NCBI GenBank assembly: GCA_001487125.1
Contig: LN913013.1
Location: 1,116,001-1,180,000 of the forward strand
DNA length: 64,000 bases
Direction: 5' to 3'
Source of the DNA: Gabonibacter massiliensis
Lineage (GTDB): Bacteria > Bacteroidota > Bacteroidia > Bacteroidales > Marinifilaceae
A program made the translations under genes and the position numbers. How positions within the stretch are numbered: position 1 is the first letter of the stretch; every line of letters begins with the position of its first letter. This document shows positions 38,787 to 47,381 of the stretch, piece after piece. Under the pieces are notes generated by a model, which did not search any database, was not told where the DNA came from, and saw nothing but the letters and a program-made list of their open reading frames with translations.

Positions 38787-38829
38787 GGAGATTGAATTTA
38801 ATGGAATCATTCAATCTCCTTATTTTGTT
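38787..38829 (+). terminator. Terminator after the phosphohexomutase gene
   Basis: GGAGATTGAA (38787-38796) and TTCAATCTCC (38810-38819) form a perfect 10-bp stem followed by TTATTTTGTTATT. It lies 28 bp after the stop and before the convergent helicase gene. Confidence 0.75.
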
Positions 38830-38884
38830 ATTACAAATATAGCAACCGAAAAAGCGTCTGTTTCCGATTTCAATTCACCCCCAT

Positions 38885-40306
38885 TTATCCTCTTGTCTCG
38901 AACCAATCGTCCCTGAAATTGATCAGGAAAACTTTTTGCCTTGCCCTCGTGATAGCCGTATAGAGCCAGCGCCAATACTCGTCGTCGGGCAATTCGTCCG
39001 TTATCCACCCCGGATCGACAAACACGGCATCCCATTGCCCTCCTTGCGCTTTGTGCCCTGTCACCGCATAGGCGAATTTAATTTGCAAGGCATTAAAAAA
39101 TTCATTTTCACGAATCTTCTTAAAACGTTTTTGCTTGGAAGGGATATCATTCATATAATCTTCTTCTATCGCCGCGTATAACCGTTTATGCTCTTCATAA
39201 CTCAAGGCAGGCTGTTCCGAAGTCAACGTATCCAGCATAACCCATGCCGTAATCTCCTCCTCGTACCCGTAAATACTCAAACGAGCCTCCGCAAAATGAA
39301 AACCATACAACTCCTTGTGTTTACCGATTCGTTCCACGGTGGCAATATCACCGTTAGCAATAAAATCGACATGATCGTACTCCGCCCCCCAAAAATAGTT
39401 ATTCTTCACGATCATGATCTTGTCCCCCCCGGTAAAAGCTTCCTCTCGATAAAGGATGCGGGCTCTGATTCCCTCGTTAAACCGGTTGGCTCTTTTGTTG
39501 GAACGGCAAATAACCATCGTCTCATCCACCCCGTAACGACCGTAACAGCTATCCAGCTCCTCCAACAGATTCCCCCCGCTTATTCGAATGACATCCGGGA
39601 ATCCGCCGACCTTCAGCAAAAAAAATTTTCCAGCAGCACCTATCATCTCCCGGACTCGCGTTGCGTTATACAATATTCCGGATGCTTCAGATTGCCGCAT
39701 GATATCGGTCAAACGAGCCTCATATACATTCACCCCGTACTGACGGCCCAGCAGTTCCGCTTCCAAGGCGGGACTGACACTCGAACCGATCGGGGGCAAC
39801 TGTGCCGTATCACCTATCAAAACCAAGCGATTATTCCGACCGTTATACACGTACTCGAACAAATCATCCAACAAGGAACCCGAACCGAAATTACTGTCCG
39901 AAGAAGCGGTAGAGATCATAGAAGCCTCATCCACAAAAAAAAGAGTATTGGCATTCGGGTTAAATCCCAAATTAAAATACCCGATTCCTTCCTGGGCTGA
40001 TTTTTGCCGGTAAATCTTTTTATGGATCGTAAAAGCAGGCTGCCCCGAATAACTCGAAAATACCTTTGCCGCCCTTCCGGTCGGGGCCAACAAAACCACC
40101 TGACACTTCAACTGCAATAACGTATTCACGATCGCGGCAACCAATGACGTTTTCCCGGTACCGGCAAATCCCTTCAGCAAAAACAAACTCTCTTCTTCCC
40201 GAGAAAAGAAAAAAGAGAGAAAACAGTCCATCGCCTGCTGTTGAGTCGGGGAAAAATCAAACCCAAACTTCTCTAATACAATGTTTTCAAAATGTTTTGC
40301 GATCAT
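38885..40306 (-). CDS. RecD-like ATP-dependent DNA helicase
   Basis: A 473-residue superfamily 1B helicase. Motif I is GFAGTGKTSL near 45, with APTGRAAKV, a Walker B-type VDEASMI, GDTAQLPPIG (motif III), and the C-terminal UvrD-like motifs YAVTGHKAQGGQWD and YTAITRARQKV. It is shorter than full RecD and has no RecBC neighbours, so it is the stand-alone RecD-like ATPase common in Bacteroidetes before DUF3822/rsmD. It probably acts in DNA repair or recombination. Confidence 0.88.
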   Translation of the reverse strand: MIAKHFENIVLEKFGFDFSPTQQQAMDCFLSFFFSREEESLFLLKGFAGTGKTSLVAAIVNTLLQLKCQVVLLAPTGRAAKVFSSYSGQPAFTIHKKIYRQKSAQEGIGYFNLGFNPNANTLFFVDEASMISTASSDSNFGSGSLLDDLFEYVYNGRNNRLVLIGDTAQLPPIGSSVSPALEAELLGRQYGVNVYEARLTDIMRQSEASGILYNATRVREMIGAAGKFFLLKVGGFPDVIRISGGNLLEELDSCYGRYGVDETMVICRSNKRANRFNEGIRARILYREEAFTGGDKIMIVKNNYFWGAEYDHVDFIANGDIATVERIGKHKELYGFHFAEARLSIYGYEEEITAWVMLDTLTSEQPALSYEEHKRLYAAIEEDYMNDIPSKQKRFKKIRENEFFNALQIKFAYAVTGHKAQGGQWDAVFVDPGWITDELPDDEYWRWLYTAITRARQKVFLINFRDDWFETRG

Positions 40307-40352
40307 AGCAAAATTTCAATGTATAAAAATGGGCTACGAATCTTTTTTTTCT

Positions 40353-40360
40353 TATATTTG
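40353..40360 (+). promoter_or_regulatory. Promoter -7 element for the pseudopilin-like/DUF3822/rsmD operon
   Basis: TATATTTG matches TAnnTTTG. No good -33 TTG is visible. The hairpin GCGG-ACACTA-CCGC follows at once in the approximately 120-nt leader. Confidence 0.5.
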
Positions 40361-40487
40361 CGGACACTACCGCATTCATCGTGTAGGTGTTGTGCCGTTT
40401 TTAACTATGCAAAGATAGATAAAAACGTCATCATAAACAGAAAGAACTAACTTGTTTAACGTATTAATAATATACTGACGAAAAAAA

Positions 40488-41132
40488 ATGAAAAAGATTA
40501 TTATTCAAGTCATTTTAGCTCTTGTAGCGATTTTTTTAGCATACAAATGCTACGAAAGCGTAAACAATCCTTTGGAATTCCAAAAGTTAAAAGACCAGAG
40601 ATATAGTAGAATCATTCAACGTCTGAAAGATATCAGAACCGCTCAGGAATCTTATAAGAATCTTTACGGTAGATATACAGGTAGTTTCGATACCCTCATT
40701 TATTTTGTGAAACACGACTCCCTGAAGACTGTTCGCGCTATCGGCGAACTGACAGACGATCAGCTTGAAGCAGGAATAACCGAACAAGAGGCGTTGAAAA
40801 AAGGCCTTATTATCCGTGATACCATCAGAGTAGCCGCCTTACAGGAGCTCTTCGGAGAAAATTATCCTATCGACGACATTCGTTACGTTCCCTTCACCAA
40901 CAGAAAATATGAATTTTCTCTAAAAGCGGATATCATTCCGACAGAAGCAGGCGTGGATGTCCCTGTTTTTGAAGCCAGTACTTCCAACATGACTATTTTT
41001 GACGACAAAATGGAAGATTTTAGAGATGCAGTTTTAGAAGAAAACGGTGAAAGAATCAGATTACATAAATACCCCGGATTAAAAGTAGGAAGTGTAAAAG
41101 AGGCTAACAATAACGTAGGGAATTGGGAATAA
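40488..41132 (+). CDS. Membrane-anchored protein with pseudopilin-like N-terminal half
   Basis: A 214-residue protein that I cannot assign to a characterised family. It has an N-terminal hydrophobic helix (about 4-22) followed by an amphipathic region, RIIQRLKDIRTAQESYKNLYGRYTG, that resembles type II secretion/type IV pseudopilins. No processing site for prepilin peptidase is evident. The rest is charged and probably periplasmic. It starts a plus-strand operon with DUF3822 and rsmD. A Bacteroidetes-specific conserved protein is the safest description. Confidence 0.6.
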   Translation: MKKIIIQVILALVAIFLAYKCYESVNNPLEFQKLKDQRYSRIIQRLKDIRTAQESYKNLYGRYTGSFDTLIYFVKHDSLKTVRAIGELTDDQLEAGITEQEALKKGLIIRDTIRVAALQELFGENYPIDDIRYVPFTNRKYEFSLKADIIPTEAGVDVPVFEASTSNMTIFDDKMEDFRDAVLEENGERIRLHKYPGLKVGSVKEANNNVGNWE

Positions 41133-41151
41133 TCCGTAAAATCTTAATTCC

Positions 41152-41994
41152 ATGCAAGGAGTTTATTATACAGACAAAAATTATATTTACGAATCTTCTG
41201 TAAAATCGATATTATCCATCCGTTATGCAACGGATGGATTTTCATTTTGCGTTCATGACGAAAAAGACCAGTTGGTTGTTTTCGCTCACCAGCCTTTTCA
41301 AGTCGATTCTTCGGACGCAGTCCTGGCAAAAGTGGAAAACTACATAGTCAACGACCGCATCCTAAATTTAAAATTCAAACAGGTTTATGTCATTCCTTGC
41401 AGCAAAGCCAAAAGTCTGATCCCTTCCGATTTTTTCCAAACAGATAAACTAAGTTTACTCTACCGGATCCAACAGGAAACGAATCCGGAAGAGGAGCTTA
41501 TATATCATCATATCGAACGCATCGATGCTTACTTGGTAGAGGGTATCCCGTACAAGTTTCATCAATTTCTTCGAGAACATTATCCCGCAATAGAGATAGC
41601 CAATAGCGCCTATAATCTCATAAGACAGGCGAGTGCCAAAACTCTTCGCCAGATGGAGCAACTATTCGTTGACATTCAGGACCGCTATTTCGACCTCCTT
41701 TTGTTTCGCGATACCCGATTGCTGCTCTTCAATTCGTTTCATTACCAGCACCAGACAGATATCGTTTACTTTATCCTGAATGTGCTTAGAGAATCCGGTG
41801 CGGAAAAAGACAACGTACACCTCTCCATTTCAGGTTTACCCGTAAAGGATCAAAAATTCAGAGGGGTACTCGAAAGTTATATCCCGCATATCTATTACCC
41901 GCAGGAGCCGATCTTAAACACTCTTCTCCAGGATAAGGAATTCAATAACTCTTATTTCATTCACTTGTTAAACTTTCATAGATGCGGATTATAA
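41152..41994 (+). CDS. DUF3822 family protein
   Basis: A 280-residue DUF3822 protein (YSLSIRLS-like opening SILSIRYATDGFSFCVHD, C-terminal IYYPQEPILNTLLQDKEFNNSYFIHLLNFHRCGL). The family is thought to have an ASKHA-like ATPase-related fold, and its role is unknown. It is almost always upstream of rsmD in Bacteroidetes. Here the end overlaps rsmD by 13 nt, which suggests coupled translation and a link to ribosome or rRNA processing. Confidence 0.82.
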   Translation: MQGVYYTDKNYIYESSVKSILSIRYATDGFSFCVHDEKDQLVVFAHQPFQVDSSDAVLAKVENYIVNDRILNLKFKQVYVIPCSKAKSLIPSDFFQTDKLSLLYRIQQETNPEEELIYHHIERIDAYLVEGIPYKFHQFLREHYPAIEIANSAYNLIRQASAKTLRQMEQLFVDIQDRYFDLLLFRDTRLLLFNSFHYQHQTDIVYFILNVLRESGAEKDNVHLSISGLPVKDQKFRGVLESYIPHIYYPQEPILNTLLQDKEFNNSYFIHLLNFHRCGL

Positions 41995-42518
41995 GCGGTA
42001 CACACAAAGGGAAACAACTATTCCCGGATAAAAACTTTAAGGCCAGACCGACCACGGACTTCGCTAAAGAGAATTTGTTTAACGTGCTCAACAACTATAT
42101 CGATATTGAAAACATTCGAGCCTTAGACCTATTTTCCGGAACCGGCAGCATCAGCTACGAATTAGCTTCCCGCGGTGCTGAAAAGATCGTTTCTGTAGAA
42201 GCAAATTACAATCACTTCTCTTTCATTAAAAGAACAGCCCTACAATTAGGATTCAAAAATATCGCCATATATAAAACAGACGCATTTATAGCTTGCAAAA
42301 AATTGAAAGGACAACATTTCGGACTTATTTTTGCCGATCCCCCCTATGATCTACCCAATATCACAGAGATCCCCGCGGCTATTTTCGATAACGACCTACT
42401 TTCCCCCGACGGCATTGCTGTCATAGAACACCCCGCAACGGTGGACTTTTCTTCTTTCCCGCGTTTCCTCGAACATAGGCAATACGGTAGTGTAAATTTT
42501 TCCCTTTTCAGAAAATAA
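41982..42518 (+). CDS. rsmD: 16S rRNA (guanine966-N2)-methyltransferase RsmD
   Basis: RsmD methylates G966 of 16S rRNA in the 30S subunit. The 178 residues start MRIISGTHKGKQL and have RPTTDFAKENLFNVL. The SAM-binding motif is ALDLFSGTGSISYEL (near 47-61) and the catalytic DPPY is at 119-122. The start overlaps the DUF3822 gene. Confidence 0.94.
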   Translation: MRIISGTHKGKQLFPDKNFKARPTTDFAKENLFNVLNNYIDIENIRALDLFSGTGSISYELASRGAEKIVSVEANYNHFSFIKRTALQLGFKNIAIYKTDAFIACKKLKGQHFGLIFADPPYDLPNITEIPAAIFDNDLLSPDGIAVIEHPATVDFSSFPRFLEHRQYGSVNFSLFRK

Positions 42519-42524
42519 CCATCC

Positions 42525-42557
42525 TTAACAATTTCGTCACTAAACGTTAATATTCAA
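42525..42557 (+). promoter_or_regulatory. Pho-box-like 11-bp repeats upstream of the porin gene
   Basis: TTAACAATTTC, GTCACTAAACG and TTAATATTCAA follow each other with an 11-bp period. They resemble the stronger array upstream of pstS. PhoB binds 11-bp direct repeats, and PhoB/PhoR are encoded 6 kb downstream. Regulation of the porin by phosphate limitation is inferred. Confidence 0.45.
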
Positions 42558-42613
42558 GAAACCTTTTCAGTCTACTTTCGCTTTCGAAAAAAAGAACCTT
42601 AAAATTAGACAAG

Positions 42614-43600
42614 ATGAAAAGGATTTTATTTATTATCGTTTTAACTGCTTTATCTATCGGCAGTTTTGCACAAGAAGAAAAAAAAGAAAACAAATTAAAA
42701 ATCACGGGTTCACCGATTGTTACCGTTTTTGCAAACTATCATGTGGGCTTAGGGCGTGCGAACAAGGAATCCGGATTCGCTCTGGACCGTTCCTATCTCG
42801 GCTACCAATTCAACTTATCTCCGAAATTAAGCGGGAAATTGGTATTCGATATCGGATCGACTAAAGTTTCGGGTTCAGATCTGGAAAGAGTCGCTTACGT
42901 GAAGAACGCGATGTTAAGCTGGAAAACCGGAGACCTCACTCTCGATTTCGGTCTGATCGGCCTCGAACAATTCAATGTTCAGGAGAAATTTTGGGGATAC
43001 CGTTACATTATGAAATCTTTCCAGGACGAGTACAAGTTCGGATCCAGTGCAGACATGGGAATCATCGGAAAATACAAATTTACCGACTGGCTCCGGGCCG
43101 ACATTACCTTTATCAACGGAGAGGGGTACAAGAAACTGAACAACGACAATAAGTACCGCTATGGCTTGGGAGTCACTCTCAATCCGGTCAAATCATTAAC
43201 GATCAGAGGATATTTTGACATATCTAACAAGAACATCGAAGGCGAAGGGACCAAAGACCAACAGAACTTAGCTCTTTTCGCCGGTTATAAACACGAGCAT
43301 TTTTCCTTAGGAGCCGAATACAACAAAATGTATAACACGAAATTTAAGAAAGACCGGGACCAATCCGGTTATTCCATCTATACCTCTGTTAAATTGGCTT
43401 CCAAATTCGACCTCTTCGGAAGATACGACAACCTGACATCCAAAGACGACTGGAGCAATGCCGACGGCCAAAGAATACTTGCCGGCATTCAGTATTCCCC
43501 GATCAAATATTTAAAGATCGCTCCCAATTTCACGTCATGGAATCCTTATTCCGGAAAATCAACGGCCTTCGGCTATTTGAATATCGAATTTAAACTATAA
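42614..43600 (+). CDS. Outer-membrane porin, phosphate-selective type
   Basis: A 328-residue outer-membrane barrel with a signal peptide (1-19, ending GSFAQ). Alternating strand pattern and the ending YLNIEFKL are typical of a barrel. Its companion genes pstSCAB and the Pho-box-like site suggest the OprO/OprP-like phosphate porin branch, which fits the segments DFGLIGLEQFNVQEKFWGYRYI and GLGVTLNPVKSLTIRGY. A direct ligand determination is not possible. Confidence 0.78.
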   Translation: MKRILFIIVLTALSIGSFAQEEKKENKLKITGSPIVTVFANYHVGLGRANKESGFALDRSYLGYQFNLSPKLSGKLVFDIGSTKVSGSDLERVAYVKNAMLSWKTGDLTLDFGLIGLEQFNVQEKFWGYRYIMKSFQDEYKFGSSADMGIIGKYKFTDWLRADITFINGEGYKKLNNDNKYRYGLGVTLNPVKSLTIRGYFDISNKNIEGEGTKDQQNLALFAGYKHEHFSLGAEYNKMYNTKFKKDRDQSGYSIYTSVKLASKFDLFGRYDNLTSKDDWSNADGQRILAGIQYSPIKYLKIAPNFTSWNPYSGKSTAFGYLNIEFKL

Positions 43601-43618
43601 CGACTTCTCCGTTCAGGC

Positions 43619-43662
43619 TTAACAAAAATGTAACAAACGCGTAACAAACGTGTCATAACATC
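43619..43662 (+). promoter_or_regulatory. Pho-box-like array upstream of pstS
   Basis: Four consecutive 11-bp units: TTAACAAAAAT, GTAACAAACGC, GTAACAAACGT and GTCATAACATC. Units two and three differ at one base. The array ends just before TAATATTG (43667-43674), a near -7 element. This is the expected geometry for a PhoB activation site. Confidence 0.65.
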
Positions 43663-43720
43663 AACGTAATATTGTAAAGTCTAAAAAAGTACAGTATGTG
43701 TTAAACATAATTTGAAAAAC

Positions 43721-44779
43721 ATGAAAAATCTATTACTCATCAGTATTCTTATCATTTCCACGATGCTCTCCGGCAATGCAACCCCCGCAGATGCCGCATC
43801 AAACAAAAAAGAAAAGGTTACGGGAGCCGGAGCCACCTTCCCTCTTCCGTTTTATAACCTGGCATTTAAAACTTATCAGCAAAAAAACGGGACGACTGTC
43901 ACCTACGGAGGAATCGGCAGCGGAGGAGGAATCAGAAGTCTAAAAGATAGAATCGTAGATTTCGGCGGGACAGATGCTTTTCTTTCCGAAAAAGAGCTGA
44001 AAGAGATGCCTTATGAAACGATTCATATTCCTACCTGTATGGGAGCCGTGGTAATGGCTTATAACCTACCGGAAGTAAAAGATTTGAAACTTACGGGTGA
44101 AATCATTGCCGATATCTACTTAGGAAAAATCAAGAAATGGAACGACCGTCGGATACAAGCCGCTAATCCGGGAGTCGCTCTTCCCGACAAAGAGCTCACC
44201 CCGGTGTATCGTTCCGACGGTAGCGGTACTACATTCGTATTCAGCGATTACCTGACAAAAATCAGTAATGACTGGAAAGAACAAGTAGGAACCGGCAAAT
44301 CGTTGAAATGGCCGGCAGGCATTGCCGCCAAGGGAAATCCCGGAGTAGCCGGAGTGATCAGTCAAACGGCAGGGTCTATCGGTTACGTGGGATCGGAGTA
44401 TGCTTTCTCTCTTAAAATCCCCATGGCCCAATTACAAAACAAGGCCGGCAATTACGTCAGTCCGACAACGGAAAGCATTTCCGCGGCCGCTTCCGGAGAT
44501 ATACCTGCCGACACCCGCACTATGATCACCAACTCTCCCGCCGTCGATGCCTATCCTATCAGTTGTTTCACCTGGATTATTCTCTATAAAGAACAATCTT
44601 ACAACGACAGGAAAATAGAACAAGCACAAGCCACCGTCGATCTGTTGAGCTGGATGCTAAGCGACGAGGCACAGGCCTTAACCACAAAAGTACACTACTC
44701 TCCCCTTCCTGCATCTGCCGTTAAAAATGCACAAGCCCTTTTAAAATCCGTCACGTTCAACGGAAAAACAATGAAGTAA
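43721..44779 (+). CDS. pstS: Phosphate ABC transporter, substrate-binding protein PstS
   Basis: PstS is the periplasmic high-affinity phosphate receptor. The ATG at 43721 is preferred over a TTG nine bases earlier; the product has 352 residues with a signal peptide of about 24. Phosphate-site motifs are GAGATFPLPFYNLAF, GIGSGGGIRSL, DFGGTDAFLS and YRSDGSGTTFVFSDYL. It begins the pst-pho cluster and has the best Pho-box upstream. Confidence 0.95.
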   Translation: MKNLLLISILIISTMLSGNATPADAASNKKEKVTGAGATFPLPFYNLAFKTYQQKNGTTVTYGGIGSGGGIRSLKDRIVDFGGTDAFLSEKELKEMPYETIHIPTCMGAVVMAYNLPEVKDLKLTGEIIADIYLGKIKKWNDRRIQAANPGVALPDKELTPVYRSDGSGTTFVFSDYLTKISNDWKEQVGTGKSLKWPAGIAAKGNPGVAGVISQTAGSIGYVGSEYAFSLKIPMAQLQNKAGNYVSPTTESISAAASGDIPADTRTMITNSPAVDAYPISCFTWIILYKEQSYNDRKIEQAQATVDLLSWMLSDEAQALTTKVHYSPLPASAVKNAQALLKSVTFNGKTMK

Positions 44780-44788
44780 TACTAAAAT

Positions 44789-44815
44789 CTTGTGGCGATG
44801 TATTATCGCCACAAG
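44789..44815 (+). promoter_or_regulatory. pstS-pstC intercistronic hairpin
   Basis: CTTGTGGCGAT (44789-44799) and ATCGCCACAAG (44805-44815) make a perfect 11-bp stem with a 5-nt loop. No T-tract follows. It would protect the pstS mRNA 3' end or reduce read-through, allowing more PstS than channel proteins. Confidence 0.7.
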
Positions 44816-44836
44816 ACTTACATTAAACATAATGAT

Positions 44837-45688
44837 ATGTCGGACTATCTATTCAAACGTCTACTAATCATCTGCTGTATTTTCATACTTTTAATATGTG
44901 CGGGAATGGTCTATTCCCTCGTTAGCGGAGCCTTCCCTGCCTTTCATCATTACGGATTCCTCAACTTTATCGGTACGGCCGACTGGAATCCTCATCCAGA
45001 CAACGAAACTTACGGAGCTTTATCCTTTATTATAGGAACCTTGCTTACTTCATTTTTAGCGTTACTGTTCTGCATCCCGTTTTCTTTGCCCGTAGCCCTT
45101 TTTACCGGAGAATATTTCAAAGGCAAAAGAATAGCCGTCTTCATCAGCTCCACCATTGATCTATTAGCGGGGATTCCTTCCATCGTCTACGGTCTATGGG
45201 GATTTTATACCCTTCGTCCGCTGATGGTAGAATGGGGGATCAATTCACAGGGATTCGGTATCCTCACCTCTTCCATCGTATTAGCGATCATGATCATTCC
45301 CTACGCCTCTTCCCTCAGCGGGGAATTTATTGCTATGGTCCCCAACGAACTGAAAGAAGCGGCATACAGTTTAGGAGCGACACGCTATGACGTTATCCGG
45401 ACAGTCACGTTCCCGGCTGCCGGTTCCGGTATTTTCGCAAGCTACATTTTAGCACTCGGAAGAGCCCTCGGAGAGACCATGGCCGTGACCATGCTGATCG
45501 GAAATACCAACAACGTTCCCCTTTCGTTGGGAGACACGGGAAACACGATGGCGAGTATCATCGCCAATCAATTCGGGGAAGCCGACGGAATCAAACTCAG
45601 CTCCCTCATCGCCATCGGCTTATTACTATTCTTAATTACCGCTATCATCAACATGATAGCCAAACTCATCATCAAAAAACTTCATTAA
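44837..45688 (+). CDS. pstC: Phosphate ABC transporter permease PstC
   Basis: PstC is one of two channel subunits of the Pst transporter. The ATG at 44837 is chosen. An upstream GTG in frame lies inside the hairpin and is unlikely. The 283-residue product has six hydrophobic segments and the EAA-type loop EFIAMVPNELKEAAYSLGATRYDVIRTV. GRALGETMAVTMLIGN is a family motif. pstA starts 4 bp after its stop. Confidence 0.94.
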   Translation: MSDYLFKRLLIICCIFILLICAGMVYSLVSGAFPAFHHYGFLNFIGTADWNPHPDNETYGALSFIIGTLLTSFLALLFCIPFSLPVALFTGEYFKGKRIAVFISSTIDLLAGIPSIVYGLWGFYTLRPLMVEWGINSQGFGILTSSIVLAIMIIPYASSLSGEFIAMVPNELKEAAYSLGATRYDVIRTVTFPAAGSGIFASYILALGRALGETMAVTMLIGNTNNVPLSLGDTGNTMASIIANQFGEADGIKLSSLIAIGLLLFLITAIINMIAKLIIKKLH

Positions 45689-45692
45689 CAAG

Positions 45693-46556
45693 ATGGCATC
45701 CATAAGATACAGAACGATCAAAGACAGGATATTTTTCTATACCATCTATTCATTAGCCTCCCTGACCGTCATCCCCCTATTTATGATCATCGGGGAATTG
45801 ATAAAAAAAGGATACAAACAGATCAACTGGAATTTCTTTACCGAAACAGCCCCCAGCACCTTAGACGCCATGCTCGCCAAAGGCACGGGAGAAATCATTC
45901 CCGGGGGTATCGCCAACGGAATCACCGGAACCTTGCTCATGGTAGGAATGGCTACCGTTATTGCCATACCGGTTGGTATTATGGCCGGAATTCACCTTTC
46001 GGAAAAACCCAGAACCCTATTTTCAAACACTACCCGCTTCTTTACCGACCTGATTCAAGGAAGTCCCTCTATCGTTATCGGTATTATCGCTTACAGCTGG
46101 ATCGTAAAGCCGCTGAGCAGCTACTCTGCCTTAGCAGGCAGCGTCGCTTTAAGCATCATGATGCTCCCCCTGATCATAAGATCCACCGAAGAGACATTAA
46201 AAATGCTACCGGGTTCGTTAAAAGAAGCCGGACTCGCACTCGGAGCCTCTTATACGAGCGTAATTTTAAAACTACTACTCCCGTCTGCTTTCGGAGGTTT
46301 GTTCACAGGTATATTGTTAGCAGTTTCCCGTGTAATGGGAGAAACAGCTCCATTGATGCTGACAGCCCTCGGAAGCACGGTCATCAATTGGGATGTCACA
46401 GCTCCGACCAGTGCCGTTCCCCTTTTAATTTGGGAATTTTATAACGATCCCAACCTGATCGATATGATCTGGAGTTCCTCGCTTTTCCTCCTGTTACTCA
46501 TATTATCGCTCAATCTAATAGCCAAACATATAGCCAATAAATGGAGAAATCAATAA
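45693..46556 (+). CDS. pstA: Phosphate ABC transporter permease PstA
   Basis: PstA is the partner permease of PstC. The 287 residues have six membrane segments, the EAA-like loop TLKMLPGSLKEAGLALGASYTSVILKLLLP, and SRVMGETAPLMLTALG, the PstA-specific signature. It is located between pstC and pstB in one operon. Confidence 0.95.
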   Translation: MASIRYRTIKDRIFFYTIYSLASLTVIPLFMIIGELIKKGYKQINWNFFTETAPSTLDAMLAKGTGEIIPGGIANGITGTLLMVGMATVIAIPVGIMAGIHLSEKPRTLFSNTTRFFTDLIQGSPSIVIGIIAYSWIVKPLSSYSALAGSVALSIMMLPLIIRSTEETLKMLPGSLKEAGLALGASYTSVILKLLLPSAFGGLFTGILLAVSRVMGETAPLMLTALGSTVINWDVTAPTSAVPLLIWEFYNDPNLIDMIWSSSLFLLLLILSLNLIAKHIANKWRNQ

Positions 46557-46574
46557 TATAATCAATAACGACCT

Positions 46575-47345
46575 ATGGTATCTACAGCAAATCCCATATT
46601 ACAACTACAAGAGGTTTCGATCTCCTACACCCCCGGCAAAAACGCCGTCAATCGCGTGAATGCCCGTATCGAAGAAAAAAAGATCACGGCCATCATGGGG
46701 CCCTCCGGCTGCGGGAAAAGTACTCTTTTACGAGCCATAAACCGAATGCACGAACTCTATCCGGATATCCGCATTACGGGTGAAATCCTTTTAAACGGGA
46801 AAAACATATTAAAGACGAACCCCATGGAAGTCAGGCGCATGGCTGGCATGGTCTTTCAAAGGCCCAATCCATTTCCGACCATGAGCATATATGATAATGT
46901 CATTGCCGGTTATAAACTAAACGGAATTCGTTTACCTCGTAAAGAAAAAGATCAGATCGTCGAACAAAGCCTGCAAAATGTCGGATTATGGGAAGAGGTC
47001 AAAGACGCTCTCTATAAAAAAGGAACCTTCCTTTCCGGCGGACAGCAACAACGCCTGTGTATCGCCAGGGCGTTGGCTTTAAAACCGCAAATTTTGTTAA
47101 TGGACGAACCGACTTCCGCATTGGATCCCATCGCCACCAACCGGATTGAAGAGTTACTTTTGGAACTTAAAAAAGAATTTACGATCCTGATCGTTACTCA
47201 CAATATGTCGCAGGCTGCCCGAATTTCCGATTACTCCATGTTTATGTATTTGGGGGAATTAATCGAGTACGATGAAACACAAAAGATGTTCACCGCCCCG
47301 CAAGACAAACGGACCGAAGAATATCTCACCGGGCAATTCGGTTAA
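46575..47345 (+). CDS. pstB: Phosphate ABC transporter ATP-binding protein PstB
   Basis: PstB powers phosphate uptake and takes part in signalling to PhoR through PhoU. The 256 residues show Walker A GPSGCGKST at 42-50, the PstB-specific FQRPNPFPTMSIYDNV, signature LSGGQQQRLCIARAL and Walker B ILLMDEPTSALDP. Confidence 0.97.
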   Translation: MVSTANPILQLQEVSISYTPGKNAVNRVNARIEEKKITAIMGPSGCGKSTLLRAINRMHELYPDIRITGEILLNGKNILKTNPMEVRRMAGMVFQRPNPFPTMSIYDNVIAGYKLNGIRLPRKEKDQIVEQSLQNVGLWEEVKDALYKKGTFLSGGQQQRLCIARALALKPQILLMDEPTSALDPIATNRIEELLLELKKEFTILIVTHNMSQAARISDYSMFMYLGELIEYDETQKMFTAPQDKRTEEYLTGQFG

Positions 47346-47381
47346 TCAATCAGAAGAGTCAGACCATTTAATCATTACGAC

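Noticed and set aside
44792-44836. GTG start for pstC at 44792
   Set aside because: It lies inside a perfect hairpin, encodes an untypical polar leader, and an ATG at 44837 gives a normal PstC.
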